Below are positions 27,101 to 34,716 of a stretch of DNA of 64,000 bases, one piece after another. Location of the stretch: contig JASANG010001377.1 in the NCBI GenBank assembly GCA_030248215.1, positions 62,001 to 126,000 of the forward strand, read 5' to 3'. The translations under genes were made by a program, and so were the position numbers. Within the stretch, counting starts at the first letter, position 1, and every line of letters begins with the position of its first letter. The stretch is from Enoplolaimus lenunculus. Taxonomy: Eukaryota; Nematoda; Enoplea; Enoplida; Thoracostomopsidae. The notes under the pieces were generated by a model that did not search any database, had not been told where the DNA came from, and worked only from the letters and a program-made list of their open reading frames with translations.

Positions 27101-30100
27101 TGGGTAACGGACTGTGGGTCAAAATTTATTGGTTTCGCGGCGGATCAGAATAAGACCTTTCATTGAACGCGTCCCACCAGTCGAACAGCATTGATCTGTA
27201 CAACTAAAGACTCGAGGCGATGTTTTACATCTTTTTATTGCTTTTTCTTTAATTCGTTGCCATGTACGAGTAGCGCATGTATTACTACTTTTCTGGTTTT
27301 TGTTTACTTCCAAACCGTGTCAACGGTCACCGGACAAACAGGTCACAGATCAGCTGTAGCGACCCGCTTACGACTCTGGTTTAATATTAATTTTTGTGCT
27401 TATTTAATTTAATGAAATTGTAGAACAAGCTTATACAAAGAACAGAAAAATTACGTGTTGCCTGATTCGGCTAATGTGTATTAAAACAAGGGCAGTAGTA
27501 TACGCATATTGCTAAACCTATTCAGCCTAAGCTTAAGCCTAATAGCAAGAATCCGCTTTTATCTAAGCCTAGCACTCAACCAAAAAAGTTAGTCTAAAGC
27601 TTAAGCATACTCTTGTAGTCACGCAGAAAAACGTACCGCGTGATCTTTACATGGGCTCATAATTCTAAGACGTTGCTGTCGCAAATATTGAAATGTCTTT
27701 GAGCAGAAAATTATAAACGGAATGCATGGCAACTGTAGGACGTTATCTTATTAAACTCGACAGATGTAAAGAGTCCGTTACGCGTAATTAATCAGAAGCA
27801 TCTGAACTACTTTCTGAGAAAAGCTGGACTGTGCAGGCCAGACTATGGTGGCGGCCCTCAAAATTCCGGGGTGGGAAGCCCTTGCGATAATCAAAGTATT
27901 TTTTCAAAATTTTTGTTTAAAACCCAGTTAGGGTGGGCCTCCAAATCGGGGCCAAGGGAGGTGGCTGTTCCGCTCCTGAAGCTGGAAATTATTTGCCTGA
28001 AAATAGCTATTTTTCAAAATATTACACCTGTTTCTAGGTTTGTACTTACTCTGAAATTAGGAAAAACTATAGCACAGTAATCGTTTCGGTATGCTTGTCG
28101 AGCGGCCCTCATTGTCCGGTATCGTATGCGACGGCGACAGACAGTGCCCGATGACACTAAAATTTTTAAAAGAATAAACGCCGCCGAACTGTAATATATA
28201 CAGTCTCATGTTGAGGTGAACGTGGATTACAAGTTTGTTGTAGTTTTGAACTTGGTCCTTCATACTTTATGTTAAGCTTTACATGGCTACTGGAACCGCG
28301 TCAACAAAATATTACAATTGCATTTTGTCAAGGAAAAACTATTTGCGAGCACACCAGCAAAGATAAGAAGAACTTCAAGGAATTATCGTTTACAGCTGAT
28401 AATCTTGACGATAGCGTGAATATGATACGCGGAAAGTAAGCCATACGCCGGGCGGGGGGATTGAACCATTTGAAGCCAAAATTTTGCCCACTTTTGTAAA
28501 ATGGTGAGCTCTCATGTAACAAGTCGGAAATCCTTTCATGACCCTTCTGAAAAATATTTTAGCTCCACTTAATATTTAGCTGGCTACAGGCAACATCAAC
28601 TGATTGGCTGGGTCTTTGAAACCCTACGAATGAGTTTATTTATTGCAGTATCTAAAAAGCAATTAATTAACACGTTCGCGTCACTGTTACCCACCGGCTG
28701 GTAACGTCAATTTTTTTGAAAGATATCGTTGATAGCGACAACAGGCAACGCAATGTCTGATGAAATGCCTTTGCTACTACGCTATTTGCTCAAAATGTTT
28801 CGATAAATATTTATGGTATCAAGACTATTGAACTAAAACTTTAGGCCCATGTTACTTTAAGGGGCGTCCTGTTGCTTTACGGGGCGTCCAGGTTTCTGGG
28901 AGGTCTATAAAAGAGTAGGTTTAGATTTTAGATTACATTTTGTTGCTTAGGCTTAGGCTTAGGCTTAGGAACACATTTTTGCAACGCTTAGGCTTAGGCT
29001 TAAACTTACGAATACGCTTAATGTACTGTTACGCCCTTTAAAGTAACATTGACCAAACTTTAGATGCCATTTATGCCCTGTTCAGTTTCATATGGCTTTC
29101 CAGTAGACCGCTTTATATAATAGTCAAATTTCCGTGGCCAACATTTTACAATGCGTTTTCTATGCGGATTTGGTCTGTAACAGTTTTGTGGATAGCTATC
29201 TTAAAAGGCAACTTGTCGCAGAACCTTTGTGATGAAATTGGAGTCTAGATTTTGGGTTTAGAACAAAAACCTCTAAGGAAGAATTCGGTTATATTAAAAT
29301 TATTATCAGGGTGCAGCAGAAACGACAAAACCAGAGCCGGTGATGACGCCAAATCTGAAAGTTCTTAAAATAAAATCGCTATATCTAGCAATGGCAAATG
29401 ATACGACGTCATAATTTTGTTTCTGAGGTTATTTTCAACACATTTTGAAATTGGAGTAAAAAAATTGCCTTAAGAGCAGAAACAGAATCGTTGAATAACA
29501 AACCTGCAAACAAAAAATTTAGATATTGAAATTGCCGAAACTTCCCGCAAAATATGCATCGGTGACAAATCAGGCGGTCGATTTTTGGCCGAAACTTGAC
29601 GTAGACTTGTAGTGTGAACCATGGCACTGCCTATTTATCCGGCATCAAAAATTCGCCACTAATAGTTCAATTTAGGGCTATTGCATGTGACACGTCCCCC
29701 CTCTAAACGAGGGGGGTGAGGCAAAAACGCAACGCCCTGTGGTACATTTTGTACCATGCGGAACTCAAGAGTTGCCCACTTTTGTATCATGCACTCTTGG
29801 TTTAACTAATTTATGCACACAATGGCGGATCCACGGGGGAGCCACCCTGGCCGTGCCCCCCAACAGCATCTCGACAAAAATTATATATAGCAATTTTATG
29901 GCAATAGTTCGTGGTTTGTGTGTGGGTCAAAAATAACGTTTATTACCTGTGAAATTTTGCCCCCCCATTTTGAAATCCTGGATCCGCCACTGTATGCACA
30001 GTATGAGTGTTCATCTCTGTCACTCTTTCAAGAGTTGCTTGTTATTAATATTCTCATTTCGAAAACATACCAACAGTTTACGTGTTTTCAGCTGGCTTAT

Positions 30101-33100
30101 TTATATCCCAAAAGACGGAGAGTCCAATTATGATATACATGCCGATCCAAACGGTAAACTTGAACTTACCACCGAAGGCGCGATATATACCGGAGCGTTA
30201 TTGCCGGACGAAACCGATAAAAACAAGGCAAGATTGAAAGTTTGTAATTTTATTGGCGTATAAAACTAACGGTCAACGTCAAGAACTATGACAGTAGTGC
30301 AGGCATGTTTCTAAGCCTAAAAAGCCTCATCGTAACGATAAGCCTATAAGACAAAGCATAATCCTAGCTCCAAGCAAACACTTAGTCTAAAAGCTTAAGG
30401 TTGGGCCCATGTAAAGAACAGAGGCGGAACAGTATTATAAGCATATTCCTAAGCCTAAGCCTAAGCCTAACCGTAAGCATAGGAATGAGCATAATCCTAA
30501 GCCTAAGCGTAACCGTAAGCGTCGGAATGAGCATAATCCTAAGCCTAAGCCTAAGCCAAGCAAAAAATTGGTCTTAAGCTTAAGCTTACTTTTATTAGTC
30601 TTACAGAAAAACGTTCAACCCCTGATCTTTACATGGTCCGTCTATTGGATACTCGCGGTAAAACGGCACGCTGGTCAAACCACCATGGCCCATTAAAAAC
30701 TGTTTGTACATTAGCTTATCTAAACTTTTCACCGTTTCTTTTAATTTTGGTTTCTGATAAAATCAAAATTAGCCAATCAGATTTCGTTGTTTCCTCGCGA
30801 GTCAAACTATATACACTTCAAGTTAGCATGTTTTGATACATCCTACACTTATTAGAAGACACGCCTTAATATGGTTGTACGCTTCGCAAGCCCTGCGTTC
30901 CGTTTGAGCCACCATCGTTTCTAAAACATGTATTCACGGTCCCAAATGATTCGTTAAGGCCATTGAACTCATAATTTGATTGGGCCATCTTATTATGCAG
31001 CTATACTTGTCGTGTGGTACCATTCATTCACTGTGCAGTATCGTACGCGACTTGTAATGTGATAGCGTACGGTGACGCAAATTGAAAATTTTTGAAAAGT
31101 CCAACGCCACCCTTTTGAACAAACTGAACGAATTCAGCGTATGAAACTTGGGTAGTTCGTTTGCGAGATTTACTTTCACTCAGCCTAAAGCTTGGTGGTC
31201 AGCCAGTATCTCGATTCGCCAATAGTAAATCAGTTAAGTTTCTGTTTACGCAAGGAATACACAAAAGTTTGATGACCGGCCGGAAATATTTTTGACTCAT
31301 ATATAATGCAGCTAACTATTTAGAAACCTATAGAAGTTGTTGTTTCTTCAGAAGTTTTGGGAGCACGCATCTGCTCTACCCATTCAAAGGCATTAAGTGG
31401 TATTAAATGTGACTGTTGGCCAAATGAGATGTTGGCCGAGTGAGAGTATCTGCTTCGCGACAGTGTTTAACTGGGATCAGTTTTAGAACACTGAACACCC
31501 CAAGTGGGAGGTTAATTAATACTTTCATTAACGTTCGCAGTACTGAATAAGATTGCGTGAATATTAGTATTGGCGTTACCAGTACTAAATTAAGATTTGT
31601 AATTTAAGTTTAAGACTACTATTGACGTTCACAGTAACAGAATAAACATTTGTAATTTAACGTTAAGATGAGTATTGATGTTTGAAATATATACTAATAA
31701 AATTTGCAATTTAAGGTTATCACTAGTTTGTATCAAACAACAAATGCGAGCACTGTCACAATCCTTTGGCAATTTCCTCAATTTGTCATCGTAACAGCCG
31801 CAGAAATTCTGTTTTCTATCACAGGACTCGAATTCAGTTACAGTCAAGTAAGCAAAACCGTTTAAATTATTACCTACTGCAATTGTTACAAAGGAAAATA
31901 ACGCCATTTTGCTACGTCTGCAAATAAGTATTCAATGCTCATATTTCCAAATGTATGTAGTACCTAACACCAGTTATCAACAAGTTTGAAAACAAGCAAA
32001 CTCAACAGTTGCGCATATGAAAACCAGCACACAAGTGACAAACGAATGCAAAAATTGTGCTAAATTTCGAATCTCCTCAGTCACTCGTTCGAAAGCTGCA
32101 AGACCTATCACCAACTATGGATGTGTGTTGTAGACATTCGACTATATGGTACTAGTTGTGTTGTTGGACACCTTGTCCACATATTATCGTGGGCAGTTTA
32201 AACAGCATAGCGTAATACTGAAGTTGGACCAACAGTTGCAATTTTACTATTTTTATCCTAAATAATTTCAAAAGGGCGTTAGTTTATTTAACTCGCAGTA
32301 TTTAACGACAGTTCACAATGTTACTCGAATGAGAAGAGAGGCGTATTAAGAAGGGGTCTTCATTTTGAGTCGCAATTAATAGGAGTCTGTATCCCTAAAT
32401 AAGAGTCCGTATGAGTCCTTAAATGTCAATTGTTCCTAATTGTAGTGCATAAATAACTACAGGCCCAAATAAAGTTGAGTTCACAACTTTAAAGCATACT
32501 TAAGTTTTGAAAGTGCATTCCTAAGTATAACCTTGCATTATCGCACACGGTTCTGATACAAGACAAATCAACGTTTATTTCAATAATTGCAGTACTGGAT
32601 ATATATCAGTAATGAAGGGTGGCGGAGCGTTGGTTAAAAATAAATAAAAGACCATAATCAAATAACAGGGGGTGTCCTCTGGAGAGGCCAAATAAATATC
32701 AGTCCCCCTCTTATTCGGGTCACTGCACTGTACTCGCCTGCTAAACAAATCAAATTATTGGGCTTGTGTAAACTCTTCACACAGGCTTAAGATTAGGCTT
32801 AGGCTGAGGTTTAGGAAAAGGTTTATGTTCTCAAGCCTAAATCTAAACATTTGTCTAACACTTTATCTAAGCTTAGAGCCTAAGCCTATAGGCCAAACTT
32901 TAACTTTAAATGTGGGGAAAGTGTACAAGAGTCAGTCTATATAATTAAAGCTAGAACGCCCCAGTTACATATTTTGGGCACTGTTCCAGCTAATTTTTCA
33001 TACGAATACAAGTGAATACTAAATTTGTGATGGATTTACTTAATACATTTTGCTATAAAATGATGTTTAGTTGAGTTGCGACATTTTTGCTGGAAATATG

Positions 33101-34694
33101 TTGGCTTCGGTTGCCATTACAACAAAGTTGACTAGATATTTTGGCCCATGTATAGAACAGGTCCGGAACAGTAGTAAAAGCATATTCCTAAGCCTAAGCC
33201 TAAGCCTAAGCGTAGGGATGAGCCTATTCCTAAGCCTAAGCGCAAGCCTAAGCCTAAACCTAAGCAAAAAATTAGTCTAAAACTTAAACTGACTCTATTA
33301 GAGCCCCTCCGGAAAACGATCCGGCCCTGTTCTATACATGGGTCGTTATTTTTATAGGCCCCAACAAGCATGAAATCTGTAATTACAGCAATGTTTTTAA
33401 TTACAATGGCTGTTGGCAACATTATCATTATCATTGTTCTTGAGGCAAATTTGTGGTCAAATCAGGTAAAATATTGAAATTTTAAAGTTTAAAGCTGTGG
33501 AATTGCTTCGCTTCAAAATCAAAATAAGGAGCCGTGTTAAGAGGCCTAATGCAAGCTAAAGGCGGCTAAGCTTTATGCTTTGATTTAGAATTAGGCTTAT
33601 TTTTAGGTTTAGGCTTCGGATTAGGTTTAAGGTTAGATTAATAGGCAGGATTTGGAATTTTCTGAAAGCTTATGCTTTGGTTTAGAATTAGGCTTATTTT
33701 TAGGTTTAGGCTTAGGATTAGGTTTAAGGTTAGATTAATAGGCAGGATTTGAAATTTTCTGAGCATATTATAAATTTAATTGGTTTGATATATAAATATA
33801 TAACCGGAACCGAATAATTAACTCAAATCTAGTACTAGATTGCGTTCAGATATCAGAACGTAGCTTACGATTTTTCCTTCCGTGGCTTAAGGTACCCAAA
33901 GGTTTACGTGACAAAGTTTAACATCTCAAACCGATGCATGTTTAACACCTTGTCAAAGACCCTATTATACTATTCTATGTTTTTGTAGCGTTTCGTTCAT
34001 TTGCAATATTCGTTTGGCTCTTGTTCCCCTTAATGTCATCCAGTTTTCTACAGGTCAGAAGTCGCTAAAATCAGGGGCGGGAGTCTCGGTCTCAGTCTCA
34101 GCAAGTCTCCGTATTTGGCCAGTCTCGGTTTTTTGAGTTGTTGGTTTGGAACCGACACTTGAAGTCAAGGATTCAGCAAATTCTGGTAGACCTGTAAAAA
34201 GCGGAAGTTAATATTGTTGAAGCAAGTATTGACTGATGAATGAAACTTCGATATGAATCTAAGAATTTTCATAGTACGTAATAATTATTAGCAGACATTC
34301 TCAAAACACGCAAAAAAACTATGAAAAAACAAAAAAAACTACGAAAAACGATTAGAAATAATTTCTTTTGAAAATTTTTGTTTTGTTCGGTGATGACCAA
34401 AAGTGGACCGAGACCGAGACTTTTCATGGCCTGTATCCGCCCATCCCTGGCTCGAATTAAGGCTATTATTTTTGGTTAGGCTTCGGATTCTATTATTAAG
34501 TTATCAAAAATACTTCATTTCAGGCGTACGTGTACTTCTTATTCGCTGGAATAATGTTCTTTGTAATGTTCATCTTTATTCTGTTATCAATTAATTATGA
34601 ATACGCGACGTTTTTACAAGTTGACGCCGTCGACGAGAAACCGCGAGAGAAACGTAATGCACAAAATTCTGTTGCAACTATAGATGGAAGTTAA
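2537..34694 (+). CDS. SLC15A: SLC15-type proton-coupled oligopeptide transporter, 22 exons
   Basis: This is a POT/PTR2-family transporter that takes up di- and tripeptides with protons across the plasma membrane. CDS exons: 2537-2612, 3437-3474, 4336-4429, 5167-5308, 6015-6104, 7507-7606, 10438-10528, 11875-11907, 12831-12913, 18725-18844, 19534-19623, 21012-21056, 22091-22123, 23040-23125, 23838-23919, 24545-24688, 25440-25589, 26945-26997, 30092-30239, 31716-31847, 33358-33465, 34524-34694. Every junction is GT-AG and in phase. They total 2109 nt (702 residues), close to vertebrate PEPT1 (708). Family marks are [11 protein letters not shown] (ExxER, about residues 57-67), [17 protein letters not shown], the PTR2 signature [36 protein letters not shown], and a roughly 190-residue extracellular loop before the last helices, as in PEPT1/PEPT2. 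About 11 residues seem absent between exons 8 and 9, so a tiny exon may be missed. Whether it is the A1 or A2 orthologue cannot be told. Confidence 0.95.
2695..2945. repeat. GC-rich repeat, probably MITE family G
   Basis: This GC-rich island in intron 1 contains GCCGCGCCGTCCGCTACC near the left and GGCTAGTATAGCGG at the right end. The same vocabulary (GCCGTCCG, CGGTGTC, GTATAGC) recurs at 45009-45125, 40655-40800 and 59768-59885, which is why I group them. The boundaries are approximate. Confidence 0.45.
3512..3674. mobile_element. Short inverted-repeat element (CAGCGGCGTA ends)
   Basis: It lies in intron 2. The left end reads CAGCGGCGTA and the right end TACGCCTCTG, an imperfect inverted repeat resembling hAT-type CAGRGGCGTA termini. 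I see no clear 8-bp target-site duplication. The ORF across it is probably chance. Confidence 0.45.
3775..4080. mobile_element. MITE family D, partial copy 1
   Basis: It is about 300 bp and matches the reverse complement of the left two thirds of the full-length D copies at 20371-20809 and 53898-54343. Shared landmarks are TAGTGCATAAGTGACTCCAG, ACAAATAAACGTTTATT, GATATATCAGTAAC and the end CGTATTCGGATCAC. It lacks one terminus. It lies in intron 2. Confidence 0.8.
4498..4600. repeat. Degenerate TTAGGC-core repeat
   Basis: A decayed stretch of GCTTAGG and CCTAAGC-like hexamers in intron 3, without recognisable terminal repeats. It is probably an old copy of MITE family A, B or C. Confidence 0.4.
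5336..5527. mobile_element. MITE family A, copy 3
   Basis: Left end AGGGCCGATGTGTAGAACAG; right end CGGCCCTATTCTATGCATGA. The core has CCTAAG hexamers followed by AAAAAATTAGTCTAAAGCTT. It sits in intron 4, starting about 27 bases after the exon 4 donor. Confidence 0.83.
6282..6780. repeat. 20-bp minisatellite in intron 5
   Basis: About 25 tandem copies of the unit AGAGAGTAACTGTCCACCAA, with scattered single-base variants. The unit is 20 bp, so reading frames shift from copy to copy. The long Ser-Leu-Trp-rich minus-strand ORFs over it are artefacts of the repeat. Confidence 0.95.
7507..11907 (+). CDS. SLC15A: SLC15 exons 6-8: TM4-TM5 and PTR2 signature
   Basis: Exon 6 (7507-7606) encodes [19 protein letters not shown], then [11 protein letters not shown], the most conserved POT block. 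Exon 7 (10438-10528) encodes [19 protein letters not shown], the second PTR2 signature; Cys replaces the usual Leu, Ile, Met or Phe at its last position. Exon 8 (11875-11907) is a 33-nt exon reading [11 protein letters not shown], which aligns to the ACYPLAF segment of PEPT1. It is the least certain exon, but it has a GCAG acceptor, a GTAAAG donor and the right phases on both sides. Confidence 0.85.
7607..9028. other. Intron 6, unique-looking part
   Basis: I see no exon, RNA gene or clear repeat here. A C/G-rich patch near 8060-8150 (CTGCCCCCTTCTGAACCCCC) may be repeat debris. Short ORFs have no recognisable similarity. Confidence 0.4.
9029..9685. repeat. GGGACAGT minisatellite, about 650 bp
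   Basis: Tandem, irregular 9-10 bp units of the type TGGGACAGT, TGGGGACAG and CGGGACAGT fill this part of intron 6. The plus strand is strongly purine- and G-rich, with almost no C runs. All overlapping ORFs on both strands (Cys-Pro-rich on minus, Gly-Gln-rich on plus) are repeat translations. Confidence 0.93.
9700..9790. mobile_element. TTAGGC-core MITE fragment
   Basis: It keeps TTTAGGTATAGCCTCATCCT, CCCTTAGGCTTAGACTC and the right end GTTACGGACCTATTCTA, matching the right half of family A. The left half is missing, and the minisatellite abuts it. Confidence 0.65.
10693..10945. mobile_element. Palindromic MITE with TA target site
   Basis: Termini are CACTGTAAATT at the left and AATTTACAGTG at the right, flanked by TA on both sides (10691-10692 and 10946-10947). 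The interior is made of ACTCA/TGAGT motifs in both orientations, so the element could fold on itself. TA duplication suggests mobilisation by a Tc1/mariner-type transposase. Confidence 0.8.
11983..12373. mobile_element. hAT-type MITE with CCGGTTCCGG arms
   Basis: It begins CAGGGTGCAACCGGAATTCC and ends with the inverse GGTTGCACCCTG. It is flanked by the 8-bp near-duplication GTCAGCAG / GTCTGCAG, typical of hAT insertions. Runs of TTCCGG occur near both ends. It lies in intron 8, about 75 bp after the exon 8 donor. Confidence 0.88.
12831..22123 (+). CDS. SLC15A: SLC15 exons 9-13: TM6-TM7 region
   Basis: Exon 9 (12831-12913) encodes [18 protein letters not shown]. Exon 10 (18725-18844) encodes the cytosolic loop [18 protein letters not shown] followed by acidic and Cys-containing sequence. 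Exon 11 (19534-19623) encodes [20 protein letters not shown], the conserved TM7 block. Exon 12 (21012-21056) encodes [15 protein letters not shown] and exon 13 (22091-22123) [11 protein letters not shown], matching GSRWTLQAT and the IQPDQ motif of PEPT proteins. The 5.8-kb intron between exons 9 and 10 contains the Tigger element. Confidence 0.93.
13717..13790 (-). repeat. Possible tRNA-derived SINE head
   Basis: On the minus strand GGGTTTGAGTCCGGC resembles a pol III B box, and TAGCTAACCTGGC-like sequence upstream could be a degraded A box. There is no good cloverleaf, so this is not a functional tRNA. Chance is possible. Confidence 0.3.
14170..14640. repeat. Repeat family H, decayed copy
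   Basis: It shares blocks with the element at 25909-26600: AAATTTGAAATTTTGCAAAA-like and AAGGYCRCAAGG sequence, TTTGAYGCTGYTTGC, GAGCTGAGYC, CTAACGAGTT and AACTGATTTGC. It contains the same internal inverted pair, AACGAGTTRTKGTCAA and its complement. The termini are eroded. Confidence 0.65.
14784..18299 (-). mobile_element. Tigger/pogo-type DNA transposon, broken
   Basis: A roughly 3.5-kb element in intron 9, oriented opposite to the host gene. The left end TATAAGCTTTTGTACAGTCG and the inverse of the right end, TAGTAAACTTTTGTATTGTC, form terminal repeats that continue into GTCGACACTTTT. Extra TCGAC motifs near both ends (14853, 14876, 14898; 17818, 17864, 18257) look like subterminal transposase-binding sites. 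It carries one multi-exon transposase gene. TA-rich flanks fit the TA target of this superfamily. Confidence 0.85.
15050..17684 (-). pseudogene. Tigger/pogo-like transposase, degenerate, probably intron-containing
   Basis: The N-terminal exon 17598-17684 starts [21 protein letters not shown] second exon (17221-17341) encodes [19 protein letters not shown]. The third starts at 16855 with the helix-turn-helix [20 protein letters not shown]. Then follow the DDE core motifs [16 protein letters not shown] and [17 protein letters not shown], spaced as DD36D, and a C-terminal [20 protein letters not shown] zinc-finger-like tail near 15.1 kb. The frame is broken by a shift near 16445, another near 16170, an in-frame TGA near 15840 and a shift near 15390, so it cannot make transposase now. 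The second and third catalytic Asp are intact. Confidence 0.88.
19709..19990. mobile_element. MITE family E, copy 1
   Basis: It shares with 39968-40232 the blocks TACATTCTGTGTAGAAAAAA, ACGTTGCGTTTTTGGCC, TAGGGCTATTACGT and GTGGTACATTTTCTAACATG. The outer ends are eroded. It lies in intron 11, about 85 bp after the exon 11 donor. Confidence 0.72.
20371..20809. mobile_element. MITE family D, full-length copy
   Basis: A 439-bp element flanked by TA (20369-20370 and 20810-20811), with left end CTGTGATGAACCAAATAAGA and right end CGTATTCGGATCGCTACAG. It contains GGTTACGGACTG twice in related form and AATTAAACGTTTATTTGTC. No coding capacity. With 53898-54343 it defines the family; the TA duplication suggests Tc1/mariner-type mobilisation. 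Confidence 0.88.
21315..21430. mobile_element. Short inverted-repeat element (CAGGAGCGGAT ends)
   Basis: The left end CAGGAGCGGAT is complementary to the right end ATCCGCACCAG. The inner sequence (GACGCCGCGGCTTCTCTGGC, CCTCCATTGTGATCC) resembles the element at 45200-45380. It lies in intron 12. Confidence 0.5.
21640..21717. repeat. SINE tail, truncated copy
   Basis: GGGATGAAATCTTACTTTGA, then ATATCTCATAAGAAATCG, then ATATTCATGTGAGAAAGGGT matches the region after the B box of the tRNA-Gly-like SINE at 56045-56176. The tRNA head is missing. Confidence 0.7.
22256..22438. mobile_element. TTAGGC-core MITE with internal duplication
   Basis: It contains TTAAGCTTTAGACTAATTTT, two tandem copies of a roughly 45-bp block (TTTAGCTGCAAGCTCATTGT then TCTGCTTAGGC), and the right end ATGCTTATACTACTGTTACG followed by CATACATTGGCC. 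It is a family A/B hybrid-looking copy. It sits in intron 13. Confidence 0.72.
22743..22902. mobile_element. MITE family C, copy 1
   Basis: The left end GGCCAATGTTACTTTAATGG and the right end CTAAATGTAACATGTACC are inverted. The core is a run of CCTAAG hexamers, then TAGTCGTCTAGAATCTAAGC and CCACCAGAAACCGGGACG. It lies in intron 13. Confidence 0.83.
23040..26997 (+). CDS. SLC15A: SLC15 exons 14-18: TM8-TM9 and start of the extracellular loop
   Basis: Exon 14 (23040-23125) encodes [20 protein letters not shown] (TM8). Exon 15 (23838-23919) encodes [20 protein letters not shown] (TM9). Exons 16 (24545-24688), 17 (25440-25589) and 18 (26945-26997) encode a polar loop with several Asn-X-Ser/Thr sites (for example NTSHS, NSVTN, NITN) and two Cys in exon 17. 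This corresponds to the large extracellular domain of PEPT1/PEPT2, which is poorly conserved, so exons 16-18 rest on phase, splice sites and position. An extra loop exon could be missed. Confidence 0.82.
24154..24335. mobile_element. MITE family C, copy 2
   Basis: It begins GGCCCATGTTACTTTAAGGG and ends CAAAGTAACATTGGCC. The core reads TTCTGGTGGGTCTATAAAAG and then TTAGGC hexamers in two blocks. It lies in intron 15, opposite in orientation to the copy at 22743-22902. Confidence 0.85.
25909..26600. mobile_element. Repeat family H, near-complete palindromic element
   Basis: About 690 bp in intron 17. The left AAGGGTCTTTTAGTCTTTTC then CTGCGTTTGC is imperfectly complementary to the right GCAAACGCAGG then ACAACGAAAACACCCTAGG. 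Further complementary pairs lie inward: TTTTTTGCATATTTGAGC at 25979 against the sequence near 26530, and the central AACGAGTTATGGTCAAC pair. No coding capacity. Confidence 0.75.
27484..27657. mobile_element. MITE family B, eroded copy
   Basis: The right end CAGAAAAACGTACCGCGTGA followed by TCTTTACATGGGC is intact. The core has CCTAAGC hexamers and AGTCTAAAGCTTAAGC. The left terminus is lost. It lies in intron 18. Confidence 0.72.
28843..29054. mobile_element. MITE family C, copy 3 with duplicated left end
   Basis: It starts GGCCCATGTTACTTTAAGGG, then repeats GTTGCTTTACGGGGCGTCC, so the subterminal block is doubled. The core has TTAGGC hexamers, and it ends CCTTTAAAGTAACATTGACC. It lies in intron 18. 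Confidence 0.85.
29611..29800. mobile_element. MITE family E, partial copy 2
   Basis: It shares TTTAGGGCTATTGCATGTGA, a CCCCCCTCTAAACGAGGGGG hairpin, GGCAAAAACGCAACGCCCTG and CATGCACTCTTGG with the copies at 39968 and 41997. It ends 20 bp before the hAT MITE at 29820. Confidence 0.78.
29820..29992. mobile_element. hAT-type MITE with perfect 8-bp duplication
   Basis: A 173-bp element with left end CAATGGCGGATCCA and right end TGGATCCGCCACTG, flanked on both sides by the identical octamer TATGCACA (29812-29819 and 29993-30000). The intact duplication suggests a fairly recent insertion. It sits about 100 bp before exon 19. Confidence 0.92.
30092..34694 (+). CDS. SLC15A: SLC15 exons 19-22: end of loop, TM10-TM12, C-terminus
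   Basis: Exon 19 (30092-30239) encodes [19 protein letters not shown] and onward; its donor is GTTTGT, a weak consensus. Exon 20 (31716-31847) encodes [20 protein letters not shown] then TGLEFSYSQ, a strong family match. Exon 21 (33358-33465) encodes [20 protein letters not shown] (TM11). Exon 22 (34524-34694) encodes TM12 ([20 protein letters not shown]) and the cytosolic tail [20 protein letters not shown], ending in TAA. A family C MITE begins 22 bases after the stop. Confidence 0.93.
30297..30640. mobile_element. MITE family B, one whole copy beside a decayed copy
   Basis: Bases 30403-30640 start GGGCCCATGTAAAGAACAGA and end CCCTGATCTTTACATGG, with three blocks of CCTAAG hexamers separated by GGAATGAGCATAATCCTAAG. 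Bases 30297-30400 are a second, eroded core (TTTCTAAGCC, GTCTAAAAGCTTAAGG) directly adjacent, as if the first element landed in or beside an older one. The pair starts about 60 bp after the exon 19 donor. Confidence 0.82.
30997..31100. repeat. Family G-like repeat
   Basis: GCAGCTATACTTGTCGTGTG, CTGTGCAGTATCGTACGCGA and GATAGCGTACGGTGACGC recur in related form at 28090-28190, 45009-45125 and in the flank of the 31-bp minisatellite at 47040-47100. The ends are uncertain. Confidence 0.45.
32338..32732. mobile_element. MITE family D, copy with eroded left end
   Basis: The right end CCCCCTCTTATTCGGGTCAC, plus AAACAAGACAA-like, GATATATATCAGTAA and TCAAATAACAGGGGG blocks, match D. The copy runs opposite to 20371-20809. 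It lies in intron 20. Confidence 0.82.
32779..32900. repeat. Degenerate TTAGGC-core repeat
   Basis: CAGGCTTAAGATTAGGCTTA on the left and AGAGCCTAAGCCTATAGGCC on the right form an imperfect inverted pair of hexamer runs. No clear termini remain. Confidence 0.45.
33143..33345. mobile_element. MITE family A, best-preserved copy, abutting exon 21
   Basis: Left end GGCCCATGTATAGAACAGGT; right end CCGGCCCTGTTCTATACATG. The core has CCTAAG hexamers in two blocks split by GTAGGGATGAGCCTATTCC. Its right edge is 12 bp before the first base of exon 21, so the usual branch-point window falls inside the MITE. Confidence 0.9.
33568..33765. repeat. Tandem duplication of a roughly 95-bp TTAGGC-rich block
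   Basis: The block from GCTTTATGCTTTGATTTAGA through AGGCAGGATTTGGAATTTTC is repeated immediately with few changes. The two copies are almost identical, so the duplication looks recent. It lies in the last intron. Confidence 0.88.
34072..34449. mobile_element. hAT-type MITE with GAGACCGAGAC arms
   Basis: Left end CAGGGGCGGGAGTCTCGGTC; right end has GGACCGAGACCGAGAC and finishes CCGCCCATCCCTG. Flanks GCTAAAAT (34064-34071) and GCTCGAAT (34450-34457) match at 6 of 8 positions, consistent with an aged target-site duplication. It lies in the last intron of the transporter, about 75 bp before exon 22. Confidence 0.8.
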
Positions 34695-34716
34695 GTTCCT
34701 TAGCGCGGGCCGAACA

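Noticed and set aside
31629-31907. 92-residue minus-strand ORF with several Cys
   Set aside because: It is antisense to exon 20 of the transporter (31716-31847), which has strong SLC15 similarity on the plus strand.
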